Below, piece after piece: positions 10,710-23,800 of a stretch of DNA of 64,000 bases (the stretch's first letter is position 1; the number at the start of each line of letters is the position of its first letter). A model generated the notes under the pieces. The model was not told where the DNA came from. It made no database searches and saw only the letters and a program-made list of their open reading frames with translations. The stretch lies in the NCBI GenBank assembly GCA_019188255.1, contig JAETXT010000006.1:4030001-4094000 (forward strand). The letters run 5' to 3'. Both the position numbers and the translations under genes were made by a program. Source of the DNA: Verticillium longisporum. Its lineage: Eukaryota > Ascomycota > Sordariomycetes > Glomerellales > Plectosphaerellaceae.

Positions 10710-12893
10710 TTAGTCATGATCACTGTCGTCGCCAAATATGGCTTTGAAAACGTCTTCGTCCGGCTTCTTGTCCGTCGTAGCATCACTGTTCAGGCCTGCC
10801 GCTGCCGCTGCCACTGCCGTGGTCCCGAGTGCCTGAAGTGAAGAGCCATAGTTGCCGGTAGGCTCAGAAGGTCCCATTGATAAGAGTCTGCCAATGTTCT
10901 CCGTGCTGAGTGGTTCCTCTTTGCGATCATCTAGACACTGCCCAGTGTCTAGAGAGGACAGGGCGACAGTAGGTCGAGTCTGTAACGGTTCGAGGCTAAC
11001 TAGGTTGGGATCTCGAAACGGCACGTTGAACCTTTTGCAAAGAAGTCTGGTGGGGAAGAAATCCTGCTCCGATCTTGTCAGCTGCCCATAGAGCCCCAAC
11101 CGAGCTGCTTGTTCTGCACCATCCAGCGGTTGAGATTCGTTGGGTAACAATGACCGTCTGCCAGATTCGACCGTATTCATGGAATCGGACGACATATGGG
11201 TTAGAGTAGATGTTGTAAATCGTGTCGCCATGATGCCTGTCATAGGTCTGAACAATTGAGCACAGCCGTAAAACTCCTGTTGCTCCTGAGAGAACTCTCT
11301 CCAGCTCAGCGAGTCAGGCTTTGCTGGATAATCAGAGATCAAGCCCGCAGAATGTGCCAGGTAAGCTCTGTATCGTGACTGTTTTGCTCCATCATCCGCA
11401 TATGGCCCCCGAGCACCTTTGCCCCTTTCTATGGCAATAACGGCCGTCTCCTTGTCTAACACTGCAAGCCTCTGACGCGTATTAGAGTCCTCGTGACCGT
11501 CCTTGCTGCCTTGGGCCAGTAGGGCTTCGCCACCAGCGGGTGGTAGATTTGTTCGACCCGAGGCTGCTACGAGGCGCTCGCGGGCTGCGGTAGACAGGAA
11601 ATCGAATATCGACTTCCCCGGTAACGGAGCCTCCCCTAGAGCAAGAGCACGAGACCGGGGGTCGTGGACGGTTGAGTTCTGTGCACTCGAAAGTACTTTA
11701 AGCATGCCAACTGGAGCCTCACCTGCCTCACATGACTGGCGCTTAGATGATCTCCATCCTTGGGGAACAGATGGGGGATCAGAGGCCGTACCGGAAGAAC
11801 CAAAGGATTCGGAAGAAACTGATATGTTGCCCAGCACAAACCCCGAGAGTGGTGACGAACCATCTCGACAAAGTCGGCCATCCCTTTGCTTGAGTATCAT
11901 CGATTGTGATTTGAATGCTGGCTTAGAGCCAAGGGCCGGGTTTGCCAAGACTGTACCTGACGGCAGCTTCTTCTTCTTCCTCTTCTTCAAGCCTGTCAGA
12001 GTCCTGGTTCGAGAAATCCTAGGTGCCATCTGATACCCGTCATCATCATCAGAACCGTTATCATTGAGGATGCCGAACCCCATGCCACCACCATGGCCTT
12101 TTGTGTCCTTAGACCTGTCAGCCATCAGGGAGCGGCTGGGCCCCGTCATCCCAAAACCGTCGATGTTGAGCACATCTTCCTCATTCGTTCGGCGAGTAAA
12201 GCCGGCGGGCTCGTGCGTGTAATGAGCGGACATGGCTCCATATCCGAGGCCGTGGTGGTCGATCTTGCGGATGACACTCACTACGGCAACGTCATCAGGC
12301 GCAAAGAGGTGCGATTCTGGCACGTGAGTGCTGAGGGCTTCAGTATCGTGCAGTCGTGCCGGGCGACGCACCTTAGGTCCGATACCTTGACCTTCCCTCC
12401 ACCCCATCTTCATCAGCAAGCCGAGGCCTAATGAAGCGTCCCCATGATATATCAGATCCGACAGTCCTCTACCAAAAGCTCTTGTGTTTCCCCCCACTGT
12501 GCCGGCAGTGAACGCTTCGGACAGTTGGATTTTCTCGTCTTCTAGCGCTGCTTCACGGTCCTCGTCGTCCATGAAGTCCTCCGGTCGTTGTGGCTGGGCC
12601 CCAGGAATATCCTTGTGACGAGCACTTCGACTCGAGACAAATGTTCCAGGGGTCCATCCTTCCTTAGATCCGACTGTATTGTAGTATCCTGCACTCCAGC
12701 CTCCGGTGAATGCGCCGTGGAGTCGCCGTCGGCCTTGCTCATCTCTCACCTCCTGTTTATGAAGAGGAATATATGAGCCATTGTCGGGTACATAGTCGTT
12801 GGGTGGAGGTAGAGGCGTGCCAATTAGAACGAAGGGAGAACCTTCGGCAGGAAGGTCTGCTTCATATGTCGTGCGAGATCTTTTGTGTGACAT
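10710..12893 (-). CDS. G-patch domain protein, GPATCH1/TGH homologue
   Basis: Single-exon gene of 727 residues starting at the ATG of MSHKRSRTTYEADLPAEG; the frame is open 28 codons further up but from a GTG only. The N-terminal DUF1604 block (PFVLIGTPLPPP, FTGGWSAGYYNTVGSKEGW) is followed by a G-patch (LGLLMKMGWREGQGIGPK, about residues 155-185) and the conserved end DEDVFKAIFGDDSD. GPATCH1 proteins associate with spliceosomes and RNA helicases in the nucleus; that role here comes from the family. The middle has basic and Ser-rich low-complexity stretches (KKRKKKKLPSG), a likely nuclear-localisation signal. Shares a divergent intergenic region with kin1. Confidence 0.88.
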   Translation of the reverse strand: MSHKRSRTTYEADLPAEGSPFVLIGTPLPPPNDYVPDNGSYIPLHKQEVRDEQGRRRLHGAFTGGWSAGYYNTVGSKEGWTPGTFVSSRSARHKDIPGAQPQRPEDFMDDEDREAALEDEKIQLSEAFTAGTVGGNTRAFGRGLSDLIYHGDASLGLGLLMKMGWREGQGIGPKVRRPARLHDTEALSTHVPESHLFAPDDVAVVSVIRKIDHHGLGYGAMSAHYTHEPAGFTRRTNEEDVLNIDGFGMTGPSRSLMADRSKDTKGHGGGMGFGILNDNGSDDDDGYQMAPRISRTRTLTGLKKRKKKKLPSGTVLANPALGSKPAFKSQSMILKQRDGRLCRDGSSPLSGFVLGNISVSSESFGSSGTASDPPSVPQGWRSSKRQSCEAGEAPVGMLKVLSSAQNSTVHDPRSRALALGEAPLPGKSIFDFLSTAARERLVAASGRTNLPPAGGEALLAQGSKDGHEDSNTRQRLAVLDKETAVIAIERGKGARGPYADDGAKQSRYRAYLAHSAGLISDYPAKPDSLSWREFSQEQQEFYGCAQLFRPMTGIMATRFTTSTLTHMSSDSMNTVESGRRSLLPNESQPLDGAEQAARLGLYGQLTRSEQDFFPTRLLCKRFNVPFRDPNLVSLEPLQTRPTVALSSLDTGQCLDDRKEEPLSTENIGRLLSMGPSEPTGNYGSSLQALGTTAVAAAAAGLNSDATTDKKPDEDVFKAIFGDDSDHD

Positions 12894-14061
12894 GGAGAAA
12901 ACGAAAGTCCGCTGTGTGTTGGATTCGTTGCAAACGATGAAAAATGCCGAGAGTCCACGGCTCGAAGGGAGATGCACCTAGTGTTGCGATCGATATGATA
13001 CAATGAGGTCCAAGGCTTGGAGGTAACTACTTTATCGATAAGCATACGGTTGGGTGGTGGATGGGACTACCTTGAATGGGTCTAGTCAGCACCTCTCTAA
13101 CGAAGGCCTTCAGAACTAGGTACAGGGCAGGCACCCAAGGGATACCTAAACTCTGTCAGCAGCACCCGCTGCCCAGGTATGTACTCACCCCGTGACTGTA
13201 GTCCCCAAGGTGTAAATGTGGTACAGAATCATGGGAACCAGATGCTATACCAGCCGTATGCACCCTGGCACTCTTATTACTTCTCTGGTCTGGAGTTCCT
13301 GTCTCTTGCCAAGCAGGCCAGGGGGTTCGCCCCTCTATACATCACATACGCCACCTATTAGGCATCGCAATTTCCCAACCTGCCCCCTTTCCCCTCTCTC
13401 CCTCTGAAGCCAAGTCTCGTGTGTTGAGCGAGGGAAGCTGTGTCATATGTAAATTGCCAGCGTCTGAACGCGGCGCAGTTTCTAAAGACACAACAGGAGC
13501 CGGCAAAAAAAAAATTCAACCCAACGCGTCTTCCCTCTACAATCGAGGTGTTGAATGATATCCTTGGTGCGTGACGTTTTAGCGTAAAGCAGGCTTCTAT
13601 CTGTGCAGCAACCGAGGTGAATGGGTAGGCCTGGGTTATAGATGATACCTACCACAGGCTCATTATTCGAATATAACCCGATGAGAATCTGAGCTCTGTT
13701 TACGCTCCCGTCGTCCTTATCATAAATCTCCTACGGAGTAAGTAGCAATAGTATGGACCTGTGCCTTTCCGATGGAAACCTGATGGAAAGATCCCGCTTG
13801 ACCCATCCACAAAGGGTGGCAGGATGTGGAGGTGTCTTCTTCCTTCGAGGTAGTACCTTGGTGGGGCGCGCTACCTTTGCCAGCCCGTACTCCCCAGCCA
13901 CACGCGCGAGTAAAGCAGGTAGTGGCAGGTAGTGTGTTACGACGACCTGTCTACCCCTTCTCCATTCTGCCTCTGTTGCCCTCTTTCACTGCATGCCTGG
14001 TGTCTCCCTCGAGATCTGATTGATATCGCGCTCTCTTGCATTGCGACGCAATCTCTCCGCC
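12894..14061. other. Divergent promoter region GPATCH1-like / kin1
   Basis: 1.17 kb between two divergent starts. Contains a poly-A run at about 13506-13514 and long pyrimidine tracts just upstream of the kin1 ATG, typical of fungal promoters. No gene seen. Confidence 0.6.
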
Positions 14062-17000
14062 ATGACATTTGAATCATCCCACACGACCAACGCGGAACAC
14101 TTTGCACAGCTGCCCACTCAAAAAAGTCAACACCAGGCATCGCGCTCGTACTCCACTCGCTCCCGCCAGCCTCCTGTCGTCCCTACTTCAAGCGGGCAGC
14201 CTTTGCAACGAGCTGCTTCGACTTCGACTTCGATAACCAGCCGCCACCAGCGTCATCCCAGCTCACAATCTCATTCTCGACAACCTTCAGCAACGCGCCC
14301 AATTCAAGACGTCCTTTCTCACCATGAGTATGATCGGGAAACAACAAACGTAGCCACATATTCCAAGCGGAGTTCAGCCAGAGACAGAGACAGCGAACAT
14401 ACGCCTTCTGCCCCTCGAGTAGATCATACCCGCCCTCAGCGCCGAAGCAGTACCAAATCCATTTCCAACAGTCGCCGTCAGACGCAGCACGAGATGGCTG
14501 CCAATAGCACTGTCGCTAACTCAGGTGGCCCCACGCCTGTCTCTGATTCCAGAGGGCCTAGTTCCTCGACTACAAAGCAAGGAAGAGGTCGAACAACCAT
14601 CCCGACATCATCAGGCAAATGGATCCTAGGCAAAACTATTGGGGCCGGCAGCATGGGCAAAGTCAAGTTGGCTCGCAAGGAAGATGGCCCCGAACAGGTG
14701 CGTCCGCTGAAACTCACTCCGCTATCCCTTCTGATCACGAGCATCAGACAAATACTAATGATTGTGAATATGCAGGTAGCTTGCAAGATCATTCCTCGTG
14801 GATCAACGGAAGACGGCCACCACAGCCGTGCAGACAAAGAACGCGCAGACCAATCGAAAGAGATCCGTACAGCCAGAGAAGCGGCCATTGTCACCCTACT
14901 GAACCACCCACATGTCTGTGGCATGCGTGACGTAGTTCGAACCAACTACCACTGGTACATGCTCTTCGAGTACGTCAACGGTGGCCAGATGCTCGACTAC
15001 ATCATATCCCATGGCAAGCTCAAAGAAAAGCAAGCACGCAAGTTCAGCCGGCAAATCGCCAGTGCCCTCGATTATTGCCATCGGAACAGCATCGTCCACC
15101 GTGACCTCAAAATCGAGAACATTTTGATAAGCAAGAATGGTGACATCAAGATTATCGACTTCGGCCTGAGCAACTTGTTTGCACCCAGGGGCCACCTCAA
15201 GACATTTTGTGGCAGCCTGTACTTCGCCGCCCCAGAGTTACTCCAGGCTCGGGCTTACACCGGCCCCGAAGTGGATGTCTGGAGTTTCGGTATCGTCCTT
15301 TACGTCCTGGTTTGTGGTAAAGTCCCCTTCGACGACCAGAGTATGCCTGCGCTCCATGCAAAGATCAAGAAAGGACTTGTAGATTATCCAAACTGGTTAT
15401 CCAGCGGTGAGCCTGCGCAATTGCCCTAACTATGACCACACAAGGTTGTGCTGACCCAGACCTTCCCATGCAGATTGTAAGCACCTCTTGTCGCGTATGC
15501 TTGTGACCGACCCAAAACAGCGTGCGGCTATGCCTGAAGTCATGAGCCATCCCTGGATGCTTAAAGGTTATGGAAGTCCGCCGGATAACTACCTACCTTT
15601 GCGAGAACCTCTGACGCTACCTCTAGAGCCCGAGGTCATCACTGCAATGACGGGGTTCAACTTTGGGTCGCCCGACAACATCAAGGCTCAGCTCACCCGG
15701 ACCATTGAGTCTGAGGAATATCAGCGAGCAGTACGGACATACCAGCGAGAGAAGGATCTTCCCCAGCCTACAAGGGACGTAGAGAAGAGGCGCGGGTTTG
15801 GTTTCGATTTCTACAAAAGGCGCAACTCAGGCACGAGTCGGGACACGCTCACTGCCCCAAGCTCTGAGGGTCTTCAACTAGGCAGTGACCCTCTCAACGC
15901 ATTTAGCCCACTGATATCGATTTACTACCTGGTACGAGAAAAACAAGAGCGCGATCGTATCGAGCTCCACCCTGGGCAGGTCAGCCAGCCAGCGCAAACA
16001 CCCCTCCAACAGAAGGAGGGTAAGGACAAAGAGTCTACGAAAGACCACAGCCCGCCGCAAATAACACCGCCCCAAGCAGCCCACACTAACACGGCTGCAT
16101 ACGAAATGCCTGGTGAGAGAGTGACTGGTGGGCGGTCCCGCCCTCGCGCACGAACACATGGGGAAGACGACGCACCGGAAGCCTTGGCACGCGCACAACT
16201 GTCGCCAACCATTGCTCAGCCTAGTGAGCCTTACTCCGATGGACCGCCCAAGAAGGAGAGCACAGCGGCAGGCATTTTGAGACGGTTCAGCACTCGCAGA
16301 CGTCGGGAACCAGAGCGGCTGGACAAGGACCGGTCGCATCCTCCCGTTGTTCAAGTCCGCTCGCCTTCAGAGGCGCCATCAGCCCCTCGCAAGAGCTTCA
16401 GCATACGAAGGAGTCGGAGGGATCACGATGAACCCAGCGACTCTGGTCTCCGCTCCGATGACAGCCAGCCACAGCACAAAGACCTCCTCAGTCCTCCGCC
16501 TTCCGCCGGAGGGCATTTCGGCTCCCGACGCAAAGGCTTGGGTAGATCGACTAGTGTTAACTCGGCTGATCTCCGACGCCGTGACTCAAGCCGCGGCTCA
16601 AAGGAACCGCCACCTACTAGCGGATCTGACAGATCTGCTACTGACGATAAACCGCGGTCGGAGCAGAGATTTGTCGGGCAATCTCGATCCATATCTTTGA
16701 GGGCGAAATCGTTGGGCCATGCCAGGCGCGAGAGTATCCAACAGCGGCGTCTTCGAAGGGAAGAGGCCCGCGAAGCAAATGTTCCGGAGGAGACAGACCA
16801 GGAGGCTGGGGACCACAGCGGTGTGTCCACTGAGAGGCTGGACAGCTCCGACCTTGCCAAGCCAGTGTTTCTCAAAGGTCTTTTCAGCGTGTCGACAACA
16901 TCGGGCAAGTCTGTTCCTGAGATCCGTACCGACATCAGAAGGGTCCTGAGGGGACTTGGCGTGGACTTTACTGAGATTAAGGGCGGTTTTGCCTGTCGAC

Positions 17001-17431
17001 ACACTCCAAGCATTGATCTTAAGAAGGTGCAGGACCCCCCAGGTAGTCCTGCCGCACAGACACCAGGTCATCGAAGGCGATTTAGTTTCGGCGGCATGAT
17101 CGCGGGTGCCGATCGAGAGCGCGATGATTCTCGAGATGCGCCGGTAACACCCAGGACTCCTGGCAGAGCCGGTGATCACAGCTATTCAAACTCTGACGTT
17201 TCTGAAGACAGCGTGTCCAGAGAGCTTCCTAGCTCATCTAGACGGGCTCCCGGCGAGACAAGCACACAAGTGCAGAGTGATCTCGGAGGTGACATGGTCC
17301 TTGAGTTCGAGATCTTCATCGTCAAGGTCCCCCTTCTGTCGCTCCACGGCATACAATTTAAGCGTCTGGTCGGCAATACCTGGCAATACAAGAACATGGC
17401 GGACCAGATACTGAGAGAGCTCCGTCTCTAG
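14062..17431 (+). CDS. kin1: KIN1/PAR-1 family Ser/Thr protein kinase
   Basis: Exons 14062-14697, 14776-15406 and 15474-17431 give 1074 residues. The first intron (78 nt) is in frame, so the reading frame runs through it; removing it joins GPEQ to VACKII. Kinase domain about residues 187-475: glycine loop [17 protein letters not shown] lysine, [10 protein letters not shown] catalytic loop, DFGLSN, and activation segment [14 protein letters not shown] with the phosphorylatable Thr. A long Ser/Arg/Pro-rich linker follows, and the C-terminal KA1-like end reads [23 protein letters not shown]1 kinases act at the plasma membrane and cell tips in polarity, septation, exocytosis and ER-stress responses. 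The N-terminus is Ser/Gln-rich. The start is the first ATG of the frame; an upstream TTG is not needed. Confidence 0.93.
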
Positions 17432-18126
17432 TCTATCTCGGGCTTGCGGACAGGACACGGCTGGTGAGGGGGGCAGGAAGGTTAAGTGTAGTTTTCGTAT
17501 GGGACTGGTGAGGACTGGTCGATTCGTTCCCTCGTTTTCTTCCGTGGTATTATCGTTCATCATAGCGCGCGTCTCTGTACCGATGCTGATAGCAGCATGC
17601 ATAATAAGTCTGGATGTTTGAGGTACCCGACATGACATGTGCTAGTCTATCAATCACGTAAGGTCTACCCGGATCAACTTGATTTTCGTGCTACCCCTTT
17701 TTTTCTCCTGTCCCCTTCGTGTATGGATTATTAAAGTCGAAATACAAGTATGTAAGTGCAAATAAAGCACGCGAATGTGTCGAATAATTAACAATTATGA
17801 CCCTGGCACTTGGCGGCCATTTTGCCGTCAGTACGTCAAAGGAGCGGCAATCAAGCACAGTAAATGTAAAAAGCTGGATGGGTTTATGTTGAGGACCCAC
17901 AATGTGCAGGATCTCATACACCGTACTGTTTGTTACTACTGATCATGGTAGCTTTGGGGCGTTCAGGACATTTGCACTTGACTCATCTTCATGGGAAGGA
18001 AGCAGACAAGCAAACATTCTTCGGCCAAAGTCCAGCATCAGGGTCACGGGTGGTGCCAGGCGGGCGGCGTCTCTGTCACCTATAGTATCTAGTGCGATCG
18101 GCCGATTAGTAAGGTACTGACTGATA
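17432..18126. other. Intergenic: kin1 3' flank
   Basis: 3' UTR of kin1 followed by AT-richer DNA. A few short open frames, none with a recognisable product. The last 8 bp (18119-18126, GACTGATA) are the left target-site duplication of the adjacent MITE. Confidence 0.5.
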
Positions 18127-18809
18127 GAGGTATAAGTTCACCTAACCATTGAGTATCGACCTGAGCTGACTATTAGGTCCGCTTTTAATCTACGCTAAGC
18201 CTCTTTAGGAGCTAACCTGACTATTAGGGGGTATAAGAATAGGGTGAAAGTATTAAAATAGGCTTACCTAAGATTAGCTAATTTCTCTATCTTCGATAAT
18301 CTATTTAGTATCGATTTAGAATCGATTTAGAATCGATTTAGAATCGATTTAGAATCAATTTAGAATCGATTTAGAATCAATTTAGAATCGATTTAGAATA
18401 GATTATTTTCTAAAAAATTAGAAAAAAATAAAACCTTTATTATATAGCTTTAATAAGCTAATTATAATAGATTTAATAGTCTAGCTTTAATAGATTTAGT
18501 AGTCCAGCCTCAATGGACTTAGTAGTCTGGCGTCAGTGGACTTAGTGGTCTGGCCTGGCCTCAGTGGACTTATTGGTCTGGCCTGGCCTCAGTGGACTTA
18601 ATGGTCTGGCCTCAGTGGACTTAGTGGTCTGGCCTGGCCTCTATTATATTAGGTAACCAAGGCACGTGATATTCCGGTACAGCTTTTAATCGCACCCTAT
18701 AGCACCCCCTAATAGTCAGGTCAGCTCCCAAAGAGGCTTAGCGTAGATTAAAAGCGGACCTAATAGTCAGCTCAGGTCGATACCCAATGGTTAGGTGAGC
18801 TATAGCCTC
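18127..18809. mobile_element. Non-autonomous foldback/MITE-like element, copy 1 (hAT-like 8-bp duplication)
   Basis: 683-bp non-coding element with terminal inverted repeats of about 100 bp: the left end (ACCTAACCATTG, then the GTATCGACCTGAGCTGAC block) reappears as its reverse complement at the right end. The perfect 8-bp direct repeat GACTGATA flanks it (18119-18126 and 18810-18817), a duplication length typical of hAT transposons. Inside are a tandem 11-mer (AATCGATTTAG, about 18308-18400) and a tandem of roughly 20-25 nt units (GACTTAGTGGTCTGGCCTC-like, about 18505-18640). No transposase. Lies about 760 bp upstream of caf40. A second copy is at 37651-38228 in the opposite internal orientation. 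Confidence 0.85.
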
Positions 18810-19571
18810 GACTGATATGAAGCCTGGGCCTGGGAGATTGGCAATGGACTTGCAGCCCAACGGGGCTATGTATTAGTCGAGGAGCCACTATACTTGGAAT
18901 TCTAGCTGATGACCATTATTATTACATACTCCGGTTAATACAACAACAACTGAACCCCCATACTTTAGGCCCTTGACGTTTTCTGGGCTGACCTTGGGGC
19001 AGATTACTTTCAGCCAATCAAAAGGTTACAGAAGAGTCACAGACAATTGCCTAGGCTCTTCGCCTTAGGTTTCCGCCCGCTCCCAACTACCACCACCACT
19101 CGAACCTCATCCCCCAGCCAGCAGCCTCGCCAACGATTCAACCCTGTCTGCCTGCGACGAATGTCGATAGCTCTCGCCGCGACCCGAAGATTACACCAGT
19201 GTCCATATTTCTCTAGAGAACGATAATCACGTCTTAAACTGCCGACAGCACCCAACGTGACTATTCTAGAGTCGCGGTCGCCTACATTCCCGCCAACCAG
19301 ATCAAGGGTGCTGCCATCATCACATCCCTCGCCGACGACACGCGAGACGCGTAACGCGACGTCAGCAACGAGGTTCTGGCATATGGTCCAGTGATCTTCT
19401 TTCGAGTGCAGGATCGACCAAAGATCAGCAGCGTTTCCTGCGAAGCGACTTGAATTTATATACGCGGGTCAACGTTACAGCCCTCAGCTATCTACGCAAA
19501 GCATTCTGAAAGATTGCCGACATCGGTGTTTGACCAACCATCAACAGTTAGCAAGACTTACTCTGACAAAA
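18810..19571. other. caf40 upstream region
   Basis: Begins with the right 8-bp target duplication of the MITE, then promoter and probable 5' leader of caf40. No gene supported; the minus-strand frame at 19037-19255 has no recognisable product. Confidence 0.5.
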
Positions 19572-20840
19572 ATGATGCCCGCGCCTCACGTTTACGGTCA
19601 CCACCAATTCAACCCACAGGCTGACGCTTCTTGGATGCACCAGCCCCCGGGCCATCACCAACATGCCCAACAGACTGCTGCCGCCGCAGCGTCCGCAGCG
19701 CAACAGCAACACTACAACCGCCTTGCTGGTGCTCACAACAATGTAGCCTCGCTTGCCAGTACACATGGTCAGGATGCGGGGCACGAAAACATATCCGAAG
19801 ACAACCGACGCACCATGGCGTACATTGCCGATTTTTTGAATGAAAGCACGCGTGAGGCGGCTCTGCTCGAGCTGAGCAAGAAGAGGGAGCAGGTTCCGGA
19901 ACTGGCCTTGATACTCTGGCACTCGTTCGGTAAGTCTTGGAGGTCTTGTCGCCCCGATACATTGAGCAAGCGTCCTGATCTTTACTCGTCACAGGTGTCA
20001 TGACATCGTTGCTTCAAGAGATCATCTCCGTCTATACCCTCTTGAATCCGTCTCAACTCACTGCAGCCGCATCGAACCGCGTTTGCAATGCTTTGGCCCT
20101 CCTCCAATGTGTCGCCTCTCACAATGATACTCGTAATCTTTTCTTGAGCGGTGAGCAATTCTTATCTCGGCAATCACCTAGGTGCAAGTATGTCATATAC
20201 TGATGAATGGGCATACAGCACACATTCCTCTTTTTCTCTATCCTTTCCTCAACACTACATCTAAGTCCAGGCCTTTTGAGTACCTCCGTCTGACCTCGCT
20301 CGGTGTAATCGGGGCTCTCGTCAAGAACGATTCCTCCGAGGTCATCAACTTCCTCCTGACGACCGAGATAATCCCTCTCTGTCTTCGTATCATGGAGACA
20401 GGCTCGGAGCTCAGTAAAACAGTGGCCATCTTCATTGTTCAGAAGATCCTGTTGGACGACAGTGGGCTAAATTACATTTGCGCTACGTACGAACGCTTCT
20501 ACGCAGTCGGCACCGTTCTCAGCAACATGGTCGCTCAGCTCGTTGAGCAGCAGACAGCTCGTTTGCTGAAACATGTCGTTAGATGCTTCCTTCGGTACGT
20601 TGAATTAAGTTCAAGGCGCCTTCCGTTAGAGTGTCTCGCTGACCCAGCGTCGCTAGACTGAGCGACAATGCCCGGGCGCGCGAGGCTTTGCGGCAGTGTC
20701 TTCCCGAGCCGCTTCGCGATGCCACGTTCTCCAACGTTCTTCGTGATGACGCAGCTACGAAGAGATGTCTAGCCCAGCTACTCATCAATCTCTCCGACAA
20801 CGTTGTCGAGTCGAACACAGCGAGTCATGTAGGGCTATGA
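19572..20840 (+). CDS. caf40: CCR4-NOT subunit CAF40 / RCD1 (NOT9)
   Basis: Armadillo-repeat subunit of the CCR4-NOT deadenylation complex, which recruits mRNA-binding partners. Exons 19572-19929, 19995-20150, 20219-20594 and 20657-20840 give 357 residues; the three introns have GTAAGT, GTGAGC and GTACGT donors with phase-matched acceptors. The N-terminus is His/Gln/Ala-rich and low-complexity. The conserved core starts at [20 protein letters not shown] and continues through [56 protein letters not shown] and [19 protein letters not shown] to [17 protein letters not shown] chosen at MMPAPH; the next codon is also ATG. All family landmarks present and uninterrupted. Confidence 0.95.
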
Positions 20841-23800
20841 TGCAGTCGACTTACTTTAGAATCCATGTACAGTATATACGGCGTACGGTGGGCACTGTCC
20901 ACTTCTGCTGAGGGCACTCTAGCTCTACGGTTTACCAACATAGATGTTACTCACCTCTCAAGCGCTGCCAAGCAGGGCAAGCTTGCTGGTGAGGGAAAGG
21001 AGGGAGGTTTAGAAGCGTACTTCTACAGCCGTTCAGCTTGTTGTTGCCGTATCTTGTTTTGCCTTGGCGAGGAGTATGGCGTGGTAAAAGCATTATACCC
21101 ACGGTTTTGGCGTTGAGGTGTCGGGGGAAAATTACCGTCTGGTTTTTGTCTGGGTTTTCTTCGCATCGAGTGATGGAGAGAATAACGGGACGGGAAGTGT
21201 TAAGTTCGAGGCAGAACGAACGATGATTAGGAGACGGGCCATCATTGTATCACTGCTCTTGTAAATTACACGAATCGAATGTACGAAGACAACGATAACA
21301 TGTCGCGGAGGCCGACTCATGCAACCGTAAGTTTCTGATACGCCTGCAACTGGATGCTGCTGGGGATCTGTGAGCGATCATGTCTCCGTAGGCGATGCAC
21401 ACAGCCTTGCCCTGGGGATCACCTACGATGAGAGAATTAATGGCAGGTAGGGGCTGCGGCGCAGAGGTGTGTCTGTAGCAAGAGTCGACCTTGGGTATCG
21501 CTTGTCCTACCCGGGATTGGGTTCTTGTCCAGGTGCTCAGCCTGCATCAGCTCCCTGCCCGAATCCTTCACACCCCCTTCTTATCCCACCTATGCCCCAA
21601 GACTCACTCGGCAGGCCCCTGCCTCCGCCTTTCCACCCCCCAGGCGACCAGCGCCGCACCAAAAAATGGAGGAGGAAGCAGGCTACGTGATCTTCAAGTG
21701 AGAGTGCAGCGCCCCATGCACACTGCCTACAGATGTATCCAGTCGCACAGGCCGCCAATGAGCAACCAGCAAGCGCGCTTAGATGCAATACCATGTTCAG
21801 CCCTACCGACGGCCCCCATTGATTTATCTCTCCTCCTTTCTCCTCGATTGCATCGCCCCCTGAAATCTTTCGTCAGTCCAATCCAGAACGTACAGCACGT
21901 CGTGGCAGGGCTTCTTATGAATCAGCTGCACGGCGTCGCCGATCCCTGCCGCTGCGTCTGTTGCTCCATCGCTGTTATTGCGTTGAAGTGCATCGAACTA
22001 TTACCAAGACTATGTCATATGTTTCCGAGACCCACGATTGAGCAGGCAGCAAAGTCGGCAAGCCAATGACGTGAAGTAGGTCGGCACAACTGATGGACCA
22101 GTCCGGCGTCCGTCGGACACATCATGCTCCAGAACCACTTCCCGTGTGTACCAACACATGTCAAGTCGATACGTGCCCTCGCCGCTGTCCGACGATGATT
22201 ATCAATCGGCAAACACATGGCACTTGGTTTTCGAGCAACGCCGATCAGGCCCAGAAACGTGTAGAGCTGACGCACTCCTGACAGCCTGAAAGTAGCGTGG
22301 TTCCTTCGACTGCAAAACCAGCAGCTCAGGAAACAACATGTCTTCCTCGAGAGTTCGCTAACGGCTCGAGCGGCGACTCTAGTCAATCCATTTCGCTGTG
22401 GCTTGCGACACTTGTTCTAATTGAGGGTGTGGTTGTGCTCCTCTCACTCTGTTCAAGCTGGCCCCAAGTAGGGGACCCCACACATCCCAGTCTATCGGCC
22501 GCTAGGTCGTTTGATCGCAACGGCTGCTCGGATGGAAAGGAATCCTTCGCCGTAGGGTGCCTACAGTGCACAGTGCCAATACAGATGAGCATGTTCGAGC
22601 CTCGAGCCTGTTTGTCAATGATGATGAGTGCGACTGCAACTGCAGCCAGCCCGTGTGCCATTCCTCTCTAGGCACACACACCGATCACAAAAGCGGACTA
22701 GCTCCCTAGTGTAGCAAGGGTAAGGTAGCTTCAAGGTCGGGGTTAGACGGCACTGATCGTCATGGGATATCGTACAATTGAGATGTAGCACTGTTACATT
22801 TGTCTCAGGTTTTGACTTTTACACCGCAATCAAAGAGCCCGATCTTGCTTGTGGATACGCCTCCCGACACAATGCCAGGGTTTGAACTCGAGTGCCTGGG
22901 CTGTTGTGACCTCCGGGCCCAGAGTCGTAGTGTCTAGACCTGAGATGCTGAACAATCAGCAGCAGGGTCATTTTCCTTCGATCCAATCATTTGCCTACTC
23001 CTGCAAGGCCCGGAGAATGCAGGTGAGTATACGTTGATTCGCACATATGCCTACCATCATCCCTTCTCGAGGGCCATCCGGCTCAAGTTGGGAATGAGGC
23101 CCCTCGGTACTCTGGGGCTCATGTTTGCTGTTCATGGGGTGGCTCAGCCGCGTCAGAACCTTAAGGACAACATCAGCAAGGGTCGAAGACGGAGTCGTCC
23201 CGCGAGACTGGTTCACTGGAAAGCGGTTGCCCATGTGCTAGAACCCCGAAGGGGCAGTGTTGCTCTTTGGAGTTAAGCCCAAACGTGCATCTACGGGCGC
23301 GAATGACATTTAGGAAACGGTCGATCATTGTACACTGTCTACATAGGGTTGACTCGCACTGTCTATCTAAGTGTAGGGCTGAGGTTGCCAATCTGTCTTC
23401 AAGCCGGAGAGATGGGGTGTGCTGGGTTCCACAGCATACCCCTCTTACGTAGGATATTGCAATTTGGTGACTTGTGATCATCCGCGTCTGTGCCAACTGA
23501 GGTCGTTGCGAGAGTGATGGCTAAACCCGAGATTAGAAGAATCGTGCAGGGCGAAGCCGTGCTCACGCCGTACAGTGATTGCCAGACAAGCAAACACTGG
23601 TGGCTTTGCTGGCAGGCACGCCCTTGGAGCGACAAGGGGTGAGCCATGAAACGCTTGTTGGCCACTCGCTTGGTCTTGTCGTCGGTCAAGGTATATTCCT
23701 TCCGGCAAACCATGGGCACCTTGTCGATCACCTTTCATAGGTACCCAGGTACCTCTTATCCAAGGTACTCTTCGGTCTTGGGCAAGGTAGGGAGGCAGCG

